Virus record (IMG/VR): IMGVR_UViG_3300043570_001741
Span: 1-64,000 of that record
Reading direction: 5' to 3' (one strand)
From: a virus
DNA length: 64,000 nt
The notes beneath the pieces were generated by a model, which saw nothing but the letters and a program-made list of their open reading frames with translations, ran no database searches and was not told where the DNA came from. Below are positions 25,117 to 33,940 of the stretch, one piece after another; position 1 is the first letter of the stretch, and the number at the start of each line of letters is the position of its first letter. The translations under genes and the position numbers were made by a program.

Positions 25117-26183
25117 AATTAGTTATTCTTGGTGACACACACTTTGGTGCTCGTGGTGATTCGTTAGATTTCCACAGATTCTTCCAAAGATTTTATGATG
25201 AGGTATTTTTCCCATACCTATTAGAGAATGATATTAAGGTAGTTGTACAGTTGGGTGATTTGTTTGATAGACGCAAGTTTATTAATTTCAATTCACTCTA
25301 TCTTGCTCGCAAATACTTTTTTAATAAGCTCAAAGAACACAACATTACAATGTACACTCTATTAGGTAACCATGATGTTGCCTATAAGAATACACTTGAA
25401 GTTAATTCATCAAGTATGTTATTGAAAGAGTATGATAATGTCACGGTGTTCGATGAGTTCGCCACAATCGATTTTGGTGGTGTTCCTATCGATGTGATAC
25501 CATGGCTATGCGATGACAATGAAGATGAAATCTTTACCAAAATCAAAGAATCGAAATCACAAATTTGTTTTGGGCATTTTGAGATTTCAGGCTTTGAGAT
25601 GGATAGAGGCAATGTTAGCGATGTAGGTATTGACAAGAAGACATTAAACAAGTATGATATGGTCATTACTGGTCACTTTCATCACAAATCGGATGATGGG
25701 AATATCTTCTACACAGGCACTCCTTATGAGATGACTTGGGCAGACTATCAGGATGATAAAGGCTTTCATGTCTTTGATACTGATACTAGAAATATGGAGT
25801 TCATAGTAAATCCAAATCGTATGTTCCGAAAGGTAATGTATGATGATTCAAAACAAGACTTTGAATCTTGGAAACAATATGACTACCCATCTTTGAAAGA
25901 CTGTTATGTGAAAGTTGTTGTTATCAATAAACAAAATCCATATTTGTTTGATAATGTATTAGACAACCTATACAAAGCAGGCCTATCTGATATTTCTATC
26001 GTAGAAGATTTTACTGATACCGCATTTGATACTGACCAAGATATTATTGACCAAGCGGAAGATACAATGACAATACTTTCAAAGTACATTGATAACCTTC
26101 AATTGCAGGTTGAACCAGAGAAATTAAAAAACATAATGCGTGAACTCTATGTTGAGGCATTGAATACAGAAGTAGCTGAATGA
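25113..26183 (+). CDS. 47: recombination nuclease subunit, gp47 (SbcD/Mre11-like)
   Basis: The 356-residue metallophosphoesterase has the full motif set: GDTHFG (N-terminus), GDLFDRR, GNHD, GHFE and GHFHH. T4 gp47 is 339 residues. With gp46 it resects double-strand breaks to prime recombination-dependent replication and degrades host DNA. It overlaps gp55 by four bases and gp46 by four, giving a coupled 55-47-46 unit. Confidence 0.95.
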   Translation: MKLVILGDTHFGARGDSLDFHRFFQRFYDEVFFPYLLENDIKVVVQLGDLFDRRKFINFNSLYLARKYFFNKLKEHNITMYTLLGNHDVAYKNTLEVNSSSMLLKEYDNVTVFDEFATIDFGGVPIDVIPWLCDDNEDEIFTKIKESKSQICFGHFEISGFEMDRGNVSDVGIDKKTLNKYDMVITGHFHHKSDDGNIFYTGTPYEMTWADYQDDKGFHVFDTDTRNMEFIVNPNRMFRKVMYDDSKQDFESWKQYDYPSLKDCYVKVVVINKQNPYLFDNVLDNLYKAGLSDISIVEDFTDTAFDTDQDIIDQAEDTMTILSKYIDNLQLQVEPEKLKNIMRELYVEALNTEVAE

Positions 26184-27892
26184 TTATTTTTCGTAAGGTT
26201 CGTTGGAAGAATTTACTTTCAACGGGCAACCACTTTACTGAGATACAACTTGATGGTAACTCCAACACATTAGTTGTTGGTGAAAATGGATCAGGTAAAA
26301 GTACAATGCTTGATGCATTGTGTTTCGGCCTGTTTGGCAAAGCATTTCGTAATGTTAACAAGCCACAATTGTTGAATTCAATCAATCAAAAAGATTGTGT
26401 CGTTGAAGTTGAGTTTGATGCCAATAATAAATCATATAAGATTATTCGTGGTATTAAACCAAATGTGTTTGAGATTCAACAGAATGGTGACTTGTTAAAC
26501 CAAGATGCGGCTGCAAGAGACTACCAAGAATTCTTAGAGAAGTTCATTCTCAAAATGAATTACAAATCTTTCACACAGATTGTTATTCTTGGTTCGGCAT
26601 CATTCACGCCATTCATGCAGCTATCATCTTCTGACCGCAGAACTATTATTGAAGACTTACTTGACATTCAAATCTTCTCTACAATGAATGGGTTGGTAAA
26701 AGGTAGATTATCAGCCAATAAAGATTCAACTTCAAATAAGAAGTATGATATTGATTTGACAAAACAAAAATATGATTTAGAAAAGAAACATATTGATGAG
26801 TTGAAACAGAACAATGATGAGAAAGTGAAACAATATGAAGGTGAGATTGAACGTAATAATCAAACCATACAAACCTTACATGCAGAAATTGCTAATGCCT
26901 CAACATACGTTGCAGACTACTCTACCAAGGTGGCATTACAGGTTGAAACTGAGAATAAGGTTAAAAAACTTGGTAAGCTTGAATCACAAATTGAAAGCAA
27001 CTTATCCAAATTTCAGAAAGATATCAGTTTCTTTTCACACAATGATGATTGTCCAACGTGTAGGCAATCCATTGCCGCCGAGTTTAAAGAAGGACAAATA
27101 CAGTCCCTACAAACCAAGACTGAACAATGTGAACACGGGTTAAAAGAACTAGAAACGAAACTGTTAGAAGAACAGTCTAAGTTGAATGAGATTGCTGAAG
27201 TACAGAGAGCTATTCAGAAGTTACAAATTGATATTGCAACAAAGAACACTACCATTGTAGAAGTTAACAAGTATATTGTTAAGATGCAAAAAGAGGTAGA
27301 GTTATTGAAAGAGACAAAAGGTTCAACACAGCTACAAGAAACACAGCTGCAAGAACTCGCAAGTCAGTTGAAACAACTAGAATCAGACTTAAAAGAATTG
27401 ATAGAAGAAAAAACATATTATGAAACGGCAACGTCATTGTTAAGAGATACTGGTATTAAGACCAAGATTATCAAACAGTATTTGCCTATCATCAATAAGT
27501 TGGTCAACAAATATTTATCATCACTAGATTTCTTTGTAAACTTTAACCTAGATGAATCATTTAAAGAAACAATCAAATCAAGGCATCGTGATGACTTTTC
27601 TTACCACAACTTTTCTGAAGGTGAGAAACAACGTATTGATATGGCCTTGATGTTAACATGGCGTGCTGTTGCTAAGTTAAAGAACTCATCTAATACCAAC
27701 TTGTTGATTTTGGATGAAACATTTGATTCTTCATTAGACACTACTGGTACGGAAGAATTGATGAAGATTCTACACATGCTTGAGGGTGTTAACCTATTTG
27801 TTATTAGCCACAAGGGTGACATTCTACAAGATAAGTTTGCTAACGTAATTAGATTCGGTAAAGAAAAGAATTTTTCAAGGATAATAAAATGA
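26180..27892 (+). CDS. 46: recombination ATPase subunit, gp46 (SbcC/Rad50-like)
   Basis: The 570-residue protein has Walker A GENGSGKS (34-41), two coiled-coil arms around a zinc hook CPTC (about 290-293), ABC signature FSEGEKQR (about 478) and Walker B 'LLILDETFDSSLD' (about 509). T4 gp46 is 560 residues. It forms the ATP-driven clamp that feeds DNA to gp47. The next gene overlaps by four bases. Confidence 0.95.
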   Translation: MIIFRKVRWKNLLSTGNHFTEIQLDGNSNTLVVGENGSGKSTMLDALCFGLFGKAFRNVNKPQLLNSINQKDCVVEVEFDANNKSYKIIRGIKPNVFEIQQNGDLLNQDAAARDYQEFLEKFILKMNYKSFTQIVILGSASFTPFMQLSSSDRRTIIEDLLDIQIFSTMNGLVKGRLSANKDSTSNKKYDIDLTKQKYDLEKKHIDELKQNNDEKVKQYEGEIERNNQTIQTLHAEIANASTYVADYSTKVALQVETENKVKKLGKLESQIESNLSKFQKDISFFSHNDDCPTCRQSIAAEFKEGQIQSLQTKTEQCEHGLKELETKLLEEQSKLNEIAEVQRAIQKLQIDIATKNTTIVEVNKYIVKMQKEVELLKETKGSTQLQETQLQELASQLKQLESDLKELIEEKTYYETATSLLRDTGIKTKIIKQYLPIINKLVNKYLSSLDFFVNFNLDESFKETIKSRHRDDFSYHNFSEGEKQRIDMALMLTWRAVAKLKNSSNTNLLILDETFDSSLDTTGTEELMKILHMLEGVNLFVISHKGDILQDKFANVIRFGKEKNFSRIIK

Positions 27893-28464
27893 GTGAAATA
27901 CTAAGAATTGATACTAGTGCTGGTGTAACAAAAGCAACAGACACTATTGAAGACCTGCCTTTATATAATGATAATCATCCTATGTTAAAGGCTGTTATTC
28001 CAGAATATAGAATACAGTTGCCTAACCCATTGATGACCAAATTGGTTAAAAGGTTGAAACAAACAAAACTAAAATATGGCGGCATTGGCCTTTCTGCAAA
28101 CCAATGTGGTGTTATGGAAAGAGTATTCGTTATTGGGTATGAAGAAACTAATATGGTTTGTATCAACCCTAAAATCATTGATGCTTCGGCAGACTTGATT
28201 AAAGACAATGAAGGTTGCCTCTCTTTCCCTGGTTTATATGTTAAGATATCAAGGCCTAGTTGGTTGGAAGTAGAGTACGTTACTGAAAATGGCGAACTAA
28301 TACGACAAAGAATTGAAGGTCTGACTGCAAGATGTTTTGCACATGAATTGGATCATATGAATGGTACTAAGTTTACCGAACATGTTGGTCCAGTTGCACT
28401 CAGACTGGCTAAAGATAAACAAGAAAAACGCATTAAGAAACATGTGCGAAATAGAAAGAAATAA
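27889..28464 (+). CDS. def: peptide deformylase
   Basis: The 191-residue protein has all three deformylase motifs: GIGLSANQCG (about 65-74, consensus GxGLAAxQ), EGCLSFP (about 108) and HELDHMNG (about 152, metal-binding HExDH). It removes N-formyl groups from nascent peptides; the basic C-terminal tail could contact the ribosome. Phage deformylases are known from aquatic T4-like phages. It overlaps gp46 and the next gene. Confidence 0.95.
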   Translation: MSEILRIDTSAGVTKATDTIEDLPLYNDNHPMLKAVIPEYRIQLPNPLMTKLVKRLKQTKLKYGGIGLSANQCGVMERVFVIGYEETNMVCINPKIIDASADLIKDNEGCLSFPGLYVKISRPSWLEVEYVTENGELIRQRIEGLTARCFAHELDHMNGTKFTEHVGPVALRLAKDKQEKRIKKHVRNRKK

Positions 28465-29741
28465 TGGCATACGGATTTGACCCAAAAGATGATGTAGATA
28501 CGCAATGGACAAAATGGCATGCAGACTTTAAAGAGCCTGCTGTTTTGACTGATGAGACTTTACGTGAGAAAATCATTAGTGACCTTACATTTGTATCAAA
28601 GATGGATGTCAAAGAATATACATTATACCAAAAATGGTGTGAAGTGCAAGACAGATATCCTACAATGACTGTTAATGATTTGTGGGAAGGTGAGAAGGTT
28701 GTATTACAGAGTGATGTTCAACGTGATGCTATTGATGACATTAAGAACAACTTTTGGATTCCAGAAACACTTGAAGATTATCTGAAACTTGAACCTGAAA
28801 TGATTTACACAAACAAAGGTGAGAACTTGCCTGAATTGTGGAATTGTATTCGCACCTTTTCTTCTACAATGAAGAACAACTCTAACATTGGCCGCAATCT
28901 AAACTTCATCATTCGTGATAAGGTAACAAAGAAGTATCTTGGTGTTATTTGTATTTCATCAGACTTTCTTGATTTGACACCAAGAGATAATCACATTGGT
29001 TGGCCAAGAGAACTTAAAACACAAGGCGGTATGATTAACCATACTGCAATTGGTTCTACAATTGTTCCATTGCAGCCACTTGGTTTTAATTATGTTGGTG
29101 GTAAATTACTGGCACTTCTATGTCTTGCCGATCCTGTACAAGAATTGTGGAAGAAATTATATGGCGACACATTAGTTTCTGTAACTACAACTTCATTGTA
29201 TGGTAGAACTAAGGCTGATGGACTTTCTCAGTATGATGGTCTAGACCACTGGCAGAAAATGGGATTTACGGCAGGTTCGGTATCATTTGAACCAGAAAAA
29301 GAAACACGATATGATATTCGTGATTGGTTGAAAACAAAACATACACGTAAATACTTTGAATGGTATGTTGCAAAGAAGCCAAGCGGACAACCACATAAGC
29401 GTGACCATAAGAATCGTTCACTTCAGTTTGTTTATTCTAAATTGAATATTCCTAAAGAGTTGATTCGTACAGACCATGCTCGAGGCATTTATTGGTCGCC
29501 ACTATACGATAACTCTATTGATTACCTTAATAAGAAAATTGGTGATGATGACTTGGTTAAATCATTTGATACAAGCGTTGAAGCCTTAGTTGATATTTGG
29601 AGAACTAAACATGCCAAACCACGTATCAAACAATTGGCCAAAAAAGGCCGTAACAATAACGAAACCTTGTTCTATGACGACCTCTGTTATCTAACATGGG
29701 AACAGGCAAAAGAGAAGTATCTTTGCCAAGTTGGTCGTTAA
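28464..29741 (+). CDS. DruA-like (DUF4338-like) protein, paralogue 1
   Basis: The 425-residue protein has a central block resembling DruA/DUF4338: 'KKYLGVICISSDFLDLTPRD' then HIGW, 'GSTIVPLQPLGFNYVGGKLL', 'VQELWKKLYGD', 'TTTSLYGR' and 'GLDHWQKMGFTAGS'. DruA proteins show the parallel series RD.FIGW, Ntrf.ILP, DW..YG, ETFVD..., W..lG.T.GR. A second copy lies at 46245. DruA belongs to the Druantia defence system, but no DruBCDE partners are here. A nucleic-acid role is likely but unproven. Confidence 0.65.
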   Translation: MAYGFDPKDDVDTQWTKWHADFKEPAVLTDETLREKIISDLTFVSKMDVKEYTLYQKWCEVQDRYPTMTVNDLWEGEKVVLQSDVQRDAIDDIKNNFWIPETLEDYLKLEPEMIYTNKGENLPELWNCIRTFSSTMKNNSNIGRNLNFIIRDKVTKKYLGVICISSDFLDLTPRDNHIGWPRELKTQGGMINHTAIGSTIVPLQPLGFNYVGGKLLALLCLADPVQELWKKLYGDTLVSVTTTSLYGRTKADGLSQYDGLDHWQKMGFTAGSVSFEPEKETRYDIRDWLKTKHTRKYFEWYVAKKPSGQPHKRDHKNRSLQFVYSKLNIPKELIRTDHARGIYWSPLYDNSIDYLNKKIGDDDLVKSFDTSVEALVDIWRTKHAKPRIKQLAKKGRNNNETLFYDDLCYLTWEQAKEKYLCQVGR

Positions 29742-29746
29742 AACGC

Positions 29747-29775
29747 TTGACAAACAGCCTATATAATTATATAAT
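29747..29775 (+). promoter_or_regulatory. perfect host-type promoter for a small RNA
   Basis: TTGACA (29747-29752), a 17-base spacer and TATAAT (29770-29775) match the sigma-70 consensus exactly. Transcription should start near 29782, a few bases before a compact cloverleaf-like RNA and with no coding sequence for 170 bases. Confidence 0.88.
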
Positions 29776-29781
29776 AGACAC

Positions 29782-29894
29782 AAATGCGGAGAGTCCGAGA
29801 CAGCCCGTCCCAACGGGCAGACAGGTTTAACTCCTGTTATCCGCTCCATTCCTAAGTCCCATGCGACTTCCCAACTGTTGTTTTTACGCAACAG
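29782..29894 (+). ncRNA. tRNA-like small RNA with 3' CCA
   Basis: Positions 29786-29848 fold as a 63-base mini-cloverleaf. GCGGA pairs with TCCGC, GTC-CGA-GAC forms a stunted D-arm, and GCCCG/CGGGC closes the loop TCCCAA. ACAGG/CCTGT closes a T-loop-like TTTAACT, and the end is a T discriminator plus CCA. It resembles a glycine tRNA (U73, CCC within the anticodon loop), but the D-arm, variable loop and anticodon loop are too short for a normal tRNA. Two further hairpins follow (29854-29869 and 29875-29894). It is the largest gap without a gene (29742-29953). Confidence 0.6.
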
Positions 29895-29898
29895 GCTC

Positions 29899-29926
29899 TT
29901 GACAAATCCTCCAGTTTTGATATAAT
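29899..29926 (+). promoter_or_regulatory. consensus host-type promoter before the zincin-VWA gene
   Basis: TTGACA (29899-29904) and TATAAT (29921-29926) have a 16-base spacer. The context CAACAGG-N3-TTGACA-N4-CCTCC is shared with the promoter at 32283, and a CTGTTG/CAACAG hairpin (29875-29894) abuts the -35 box. Confidence 0.85.
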
Positions 29927-29953
29927 GGTTAGATAAATTCAAAAAGGTTTTGC

Positions 29954-32257
29954 ATGACAGCATTTACAGTAGAACAAAAATCTCAGCTTGCCAAGTTGAT
30001 GGCAACTGAGAACCTTACCATTCAACATTCAAAAATCCATACTGCCAAATTTGACCCAACTAAACGGATTCTTTATCTTCCTATGTGGAAAGATATGTCA
30101 AGTTTCATGTATGATTTGCTTGGCGGCCATGAGGTCGGTCATGCTCTTTATACTCCTGCGGATGGTTGGCATGATGTTGTTACCGATAAAAACAGAGGTA
30201 AGAATTATAAAGCTTTCCTTAATGTGATTGAAGATGCTCGCATTGAGAAAAAAGTTATTCGTAAATATCCAGGCCTTAAATCATCATTCCGTAAAGCATA
30301 TGCTGAATTAAGTGACCGTGATTTCTTTGGCATCCAACATCGTGACATTAACCATATGTCATTCATTGACCGATTGAATATCTATACCAAGAGCCAATAC
30401 AGCGAAAACATTAGATTTTCTGTTGAAGAAATGCAAATGATTGGTGAAGTTCAAATGCTTGAAACATGGAATGATGTGCTTCGGGTAACTGAAAAGATTT
30501 ATGGTTATTGTAAGAATGAACAATTTGAATTATCAATTGGTGATGATTTTGAATATGACGCTGAAGGCAATCCCTTAGATGAAGATGATACCAATTCCGA
30601 TTATGATTATGATACTGAATTGGATAATGGTGAATCTGGCGACAGCGAAGATTCGGATGAAACCTCAGATGAAACTACCGATGAAGAAACCGATGGTAAC
30701 TCTGATGGTGAAGGTGACGATTCCGATTCTGATGATGACGGCAACAATGTGAATCGTGATAAAGATTCGCAAATGTCCAATTTCGATTCAGAAGATTTTG
30801 ATCCAGAATGTGTAACTGACGATAACTACCGCAAAAACGAAGTGACATTGCTTGATGAAAAATGCAAGCCTTATGTGTACGCTAATATGCCTACACCTAT
30901 TTTGTCTAAAATTATCACACCTGCAAAACGGGTTCAAGAGTTGTTGACATTAGATTTTGCAAATCAGGTTAAAGATGGTTATATAACAGATGAAAGAATC
31001 AATGGTTTTGTACAAGAATTTCGTAATAGAAATGAACGTTACATTGCATTGCTTGCCAAAGAGTTTGAAATGCGTAAGGCTGCCAAATCATTCAGTAAGG
31101 CAAAGCAATCGGATACTGGTGATGTTGATGTTAACAAACTGGCTTCATACCGTTTTGATGACAATATCTTCCGTAAAATCATGCAAGTGCCAAAAGGCAA
31201 ATCACATGGTTTGATTCTGTTGCTTGATTATTCTGGTTCTATGTCAGATAACATGGCAGGTTCTATTGAACAAATCTTGGTTCTTTCCATGTTCTGCCGT
31301 AAAGTAAACATTCCATTCCATGTTTATGCATTCAGTAATGATTCTTCCACATGGTCAATTGATAATCCCAAGACTACTGCTGTACCACTTAGCGTTCTTG
31401 GAAATCCTATGGAAGTTCGTCAATGTTTTATGTACCAATCTGGTGAATTAAAATTTGAAGCTATTTCATTGCGTGAATATTTAAATTCTAAAATGACAAA
31501 TGCTGAATTTACCAAGGCCTTGCGTAACATGGTATTGTTGAAAAAGTCCTATGAAGGCGGTCGTTATGCTCGTGTTGTGCAAAGACCACATTCTGAAAGA
31601 CTTTCAAATACTCCTTTGACAGAAGCTTTGGTTGCAACACAAGCAATTATGAAAAACTTTAAACGTAGCAACAATTTGGATATTACAAACTTGGTAATTA
31701 TCCATGACGGTGATGCTGACTCCACTAATTGTGTGGCAAATGATGAAGGTGGTTACAATTGGTTTCATCCATTGTATGAGAATGTTATCCTTCAAGATAA
31801 CAAATTAAAATACCAGAAGCTAGTTAAGTCTAACAACTTAAGCAATGAAATGTTTGTTTCGGTTGCTGAGTGGTTTACCGCTACAACCAACTCTAAGATT
31901 TTTGGTTTCTTTATTGTTCCTCCTCATCGTTCAAAGGGCATCATTAGACATTACTACCATAATGAAAATAGATTACCTCTATACACTAAGCGTTCTGATG
32001 CTAACATAGATGCTGAGTTGATTAAACAACTGAAGCGTAAATTGGATACTCAGAAGTTTTTACATTCATTCAATCCTGGTTATGATTCGTTCTTCCTAAT
32101 TTCTGGTGGAAATGATTTAATGACCAATGATGGTGAAATTGAGGTTGATGGTAAACTTACAGCATCTAAGCTCAAGAATGCTTTTATGAAGTTCAATAAA
32201 GGCAAACAGATTAACCGAGTGTTAGTCTCCAAGTTCATTCAAGGCATTGCTGCCTGA
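29954..32257 (+). CDS. zincin-like plus von Willebrand A domain protein (CobT-like)
   Basis: The 767-residue protein combines three parts. The N-terminal region has GHEVGHALYT with a gluzincin HExxH (H59-H63) and a later E93 in 'NVIEDAR' as possible third ligand. Residues 200-290 are an acidic D/E/S/T-rich linker. The C-terminal part is a VWA domain with MIDAS DYSGS (425-429). The layout resembles CobT of the CobS-CobT cobaltochelatase and VWA partners of MoxR ATPases. The AAA+ partner follows. The cobalamin role is doubtful; metal-dependent remodelling or proteolysis is more likely. Confidence 0.82.
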   Translation: MTAFTVEQKSQLAKLMATENLTIQHSKIHTAKFDPTKRILYLPMWKDMSSFMYDLLGGHEVGHALYTPADGWHDVVTDKNRGKNYKAFLNVIEDARIEKKVIRKYPGLKSSFRKAYAELSDRDFFGIQHRDINHMSFIDRLNIYTKSQYSENIRFSVEEMQMIGEVQMLETWNDVLRVTEKIYGYCKNEQFELSIGDDFEYDAEGNPLDEDDTNSDYDYDTELDNGESGDSEDSDETSDETTDEETDGNSDGEGDDSDSDDDGNNVNRDKDSQMSNFDSEDFDPECVTDDNYRKNEVTLLDEKCKPYVYANMPTPILSKIITPAKRVQELLTLDFANQVKDGYITDERINGFVQEFRNRNERYIALLAKEFEMRKAAKSFSKAKQSDTGDVDVNKLASYRFDDNIFRKIMQVPKGKSHGLILLLDYSGSMSDNMAGSIEQILVLSMFCRKVNIPFHVYAFSNDSSTWSIDNPKTTAVPLSVLGNPMEVRQCFMYQSGELKFEAISLREYLNSKMTNAEFTKALRNMVLLKKSYEGGRYARVVQRPHSERLSNTPLTEALVATQAIMKNFKRSNNLDITNLVIIHDGDADSTNCVANDEGGYNWFHPLYENVILQDNKLKYQKLVKSNNLSNEMFVSVAEWFTATTNSKIFGFFIVPPHRSKGIIRHYYHNENRLPLYTKRSDANIDAELIKQLKRKLDTQKFLHSFNPGYDSFFLISGGNDLMTNDGEIEVDGKLTASKLKNAFMKFNKGKQINRVLVSKFIQGIAA

Positions 32258-32259
32258 GT

Positions 32260-32275
32260 GTTGTATTAATACAAC
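32260..32275 (+). repeat. 16-bp perfect palindrome downstream of the VWA gene
   Basis: GTTGTATTAATACAAC is fully self-complementary. It lies between the VWA stop and the next promoter and partly overlaps a second inverted repeat (ACAACAGG 32271-32278 with CCTGTTGT 32295-32302) that brackets the -35 box. It could be an operator or an mRNA 3' hairpin. Confidence 0.7.
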
Positions 32276-32282
32276 AGGGTGG

Positions 32283-32310
32283 TTGACAATACCTCCTGTT
32301 GTGTTATAAT
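32283..32310 (+). promoter_or_regulatory. consensus host-type promoter before cobS-like gene
   Basis: TTGACA (32283-32288) and TATAAT (32305-32310) have a 16-base spacer. An eight-base inverted repeat (32271-32278/32295-32302) flanks the -35 box, so a dimeric regulator could occlude it. Confidence 0.85.
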
Positions 32311-32336
32311 ATACCCTATATTATGAAAGATTTATT

Positions 32337-33503
32337 ATGACAGCTCGTACTGAAATCCGTGAAAAGTTTATGTCCACTCTGCAAGCACTTGGCAAAGCCG
32401 AAGTGACTAAAGCAGAAATCAAATCCATTTGTGCAACTCTTGGCATTTCTGGTGCTCAATGGTTTACCAAAGAAGAATCGAACCGTGTTGGTCGTGGTAA
32501 ATACCTTGTACCTAATCCCGCATTAATATCAATGCAAGCCAATGTTGTGCCTATGAAAAAACCAGTTGAACAATCAAATCATAGAATTGTTAATGTAGTT
32601 ACTGACCTTGATACTACAAACTTAATTCCAACACCATATCGCAATTATGTCCCATTCGGTGACTTTGACGATATTGTTTCAATCGTGAAATCAAATCGAT
32701 TCTTTCCAGTATTCATTACTGGTCATTCAGGTAATGGTAAAACAATGTCTATTGAACAGGCCTGTGCAAAGGCTCGCCGTAAATTCATTTGCGTATCAAT
32801 GACACCTGAAACTGATGAAGGTGATTTGCTTGGTAACTATGTGTTGATTGATGGTAATATGGAATGGCGTGATGGTCCTGTAACAACAGCGGCTCGTCAA
32901 GGCGCTGTGTTATGTATTGATGAAATCGATTATGGTGCTCAGAACCTTTCCTCTTTGCAACGTGTACTTGAAGGCAAACCTTTCATGTTGAAAAAGAAAG
33001 GTGAATTGATTACACCTGCTGAAGGTTTCACCGTGTTTGCTACTGCAAATACTAAAGGTAAAGGTTCAGATGATGGTCGTTACATGTTCACCAATGTTTT
33101 GAACGAAGCGTTCCTTGAGCGTTTCCCCAATACATACGAACAACAATGGCCACCAACTAATATTGAAAAGAAAATCATTAAGAAAGAATTGGTTTCTGTT
33201 GGTCGTGATGATGAAGACTTTGCCGACAAACTGGTAATGTGGGCAGATACCATTCGTAAAACATTCTTGGATGGTGGTTGTGATGAAGTGATTTCCACTC
33301 GCCGTTTGGTACACATTGTGAATACATTTGGTATTCATGGTGATAAAATGAAATCTATTGGCTTGTGCTTAAACCGTTTTGATGATGACACAAAGGCAAG
33401 TTTTGTTGATTTGTATACCAAGATTGATGCAGGTATTAATCCTGATGCGCCACCTGTTATTGTGCCTGAAACCACACAACAATCGGAAGAAATTCCATTC
33501 TAA
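32337..33503 (+). CDS. cobS: MoxR/CobS-type AAA+ ATPase
   Basis: The 388-residue protein has an N-terminal 80-residue helical region, Walker A GHSGNGKT (129-136), Walker B CIDEID (193-198), sensor 'TVFATANTKGKGSD' and an arginine-finger-type FLERF. This matches CobS-like ATPases, a recurrent gene of T4-like cyanophages. MoxR-type rings act with VWA-domain partners to insert metals or remodel proteins; the VWA gene is directly upstream. Specific cobalamin involvement is unproven because no other cobalamin genes are present. Confidence 0.87.
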   Translation: MTARTEIREKFMSTLQALGKAEVTKAEIKSICATLGISGAQWFTKEESNRVGRGKYLVPNPALISMQANVVPMKKPVEQSNHRIVNVVTDLDTTNLIPTPYRNYVPFGDFDDIVSIVKSNRFFPVFITGHSGNGKTMSIEQACAKARRKFICVSMTPETDEGDLLGNYVLIDGNMEWRDGPVTTAARQGAVLCIDEIDYGAQNLSSLQRVLEGKPFMLKKKGELITPAEGFTVFATANTKGKGSDDGRYMFTNVLNEAFLERFPNTYEQQWPPTNIEKKIIKKELVSVGRDDEDFADKLVMWADTIRKTFLDGGCDEVISTRRLVHIVNTFGIHGDKMKSIGLCLNRFDDDTKASFVDLYTKIDAGINPDAPPVIVPETTQQSEEIPF

Positions 33504-33540
33504 TAAATGCGGCAGAGATTATTCTTTGCCGTAAAAAGTG

Positions 33541-33569
33541 TTGACACACTCACTTAAACGTGTTATAAT
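33541..33569 (+). promoter_or_regulatory. perfect host-type promoter before the winged-helix gene
   Basis: TTGACA (33541-33546), 17 bases, TATAAT (33564-33569) match the consensus exactly. A leader of about 70 bases with GAGAG...CTCTC complementarity precedes the coding start. Confidence 0.88.
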
Positions 33570-33647
33570 ATATCATATTTTGAGAGAATGAATCTCCTCT
33601 CAAATACTTCCCCTCAATTGAGATTCGTTTTTATTATGGAGACTACT

Positions 33648-33920
33648 ATGTCCGCTAAATCTAAAGTCCTCGCCTATCTTTCCAAGACTGGTTCTTACAA
33701 CACATTGACACCTACCAAGATGCAATCTGTTTTCGGTGTTGCAAATCCTTCCGCAACCATCAATGAATTGCGTAACGAAGGCTATGCAATCTACTTGAAC
33801 AGCCGTGTTACACCATCTGGTGACAAGGTTTCGTTCTATCGTTTGGGCACACCAACTAAACGTGTAGTTGCTGCTGGCATCGCCGCAATTCGTTCACAAG
33901 GAACACGTGCTTTTGCCTAA
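33648..33920 (+). CDS. small winged-helix DNA-binding protein
   Basis: The 90-residue protein reads as a winged helix-turn-helix: 'KSKVLAYLSKTGSYNTLTPT' then 'MQSVFGVANPSATINELRNE' and a wing 'YAIYLNSRVTPSGDKVSFYR'. It has its own consensus promoter and a strong terminator, so it is made as a single-gene transcript, as expected for an abundant early regulator or DNA-binding protein. An upstream in-frame ATG at 33588 exists, but GGAG at 33638-33641 fits the ATG at 33648. Confidence 0.82.
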   Translation: MSAKSKVLAYLSKTGSYNTLTPTKMQSVFGVANPSATINELRNEGYAIYLNSRVTPSGDKVSFYRLGTPTKRVVAAGIAAIRSQGTRAFA

Positions 33921-33940
33921 TTCTTTATAGAATAACACTC

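Noticed and set aside
29786-29848. Canonical tRNA-Gly(CCC)
   Set aside because: The D-arm is reduced to nine bases, the anticodon loop has six bases and the variable loop two, with a G-A mismatch in the acceptor stem, so a normal decoding tRNA is unlikely.
29784-29855. 23-codon ORF (ATG 29784) across the tRNA-like RNA
   Set aside because: There is no Shine-Dalgarno, the frame crosses all stems of the cloverleaf, and the RNA structure explains the sequence better.
29954-33503. Cobalamin biosynthesis pathway
   Set aside because: Only CobS/CobT-like proteins occur; no CobN or other pathway genes are in the window.
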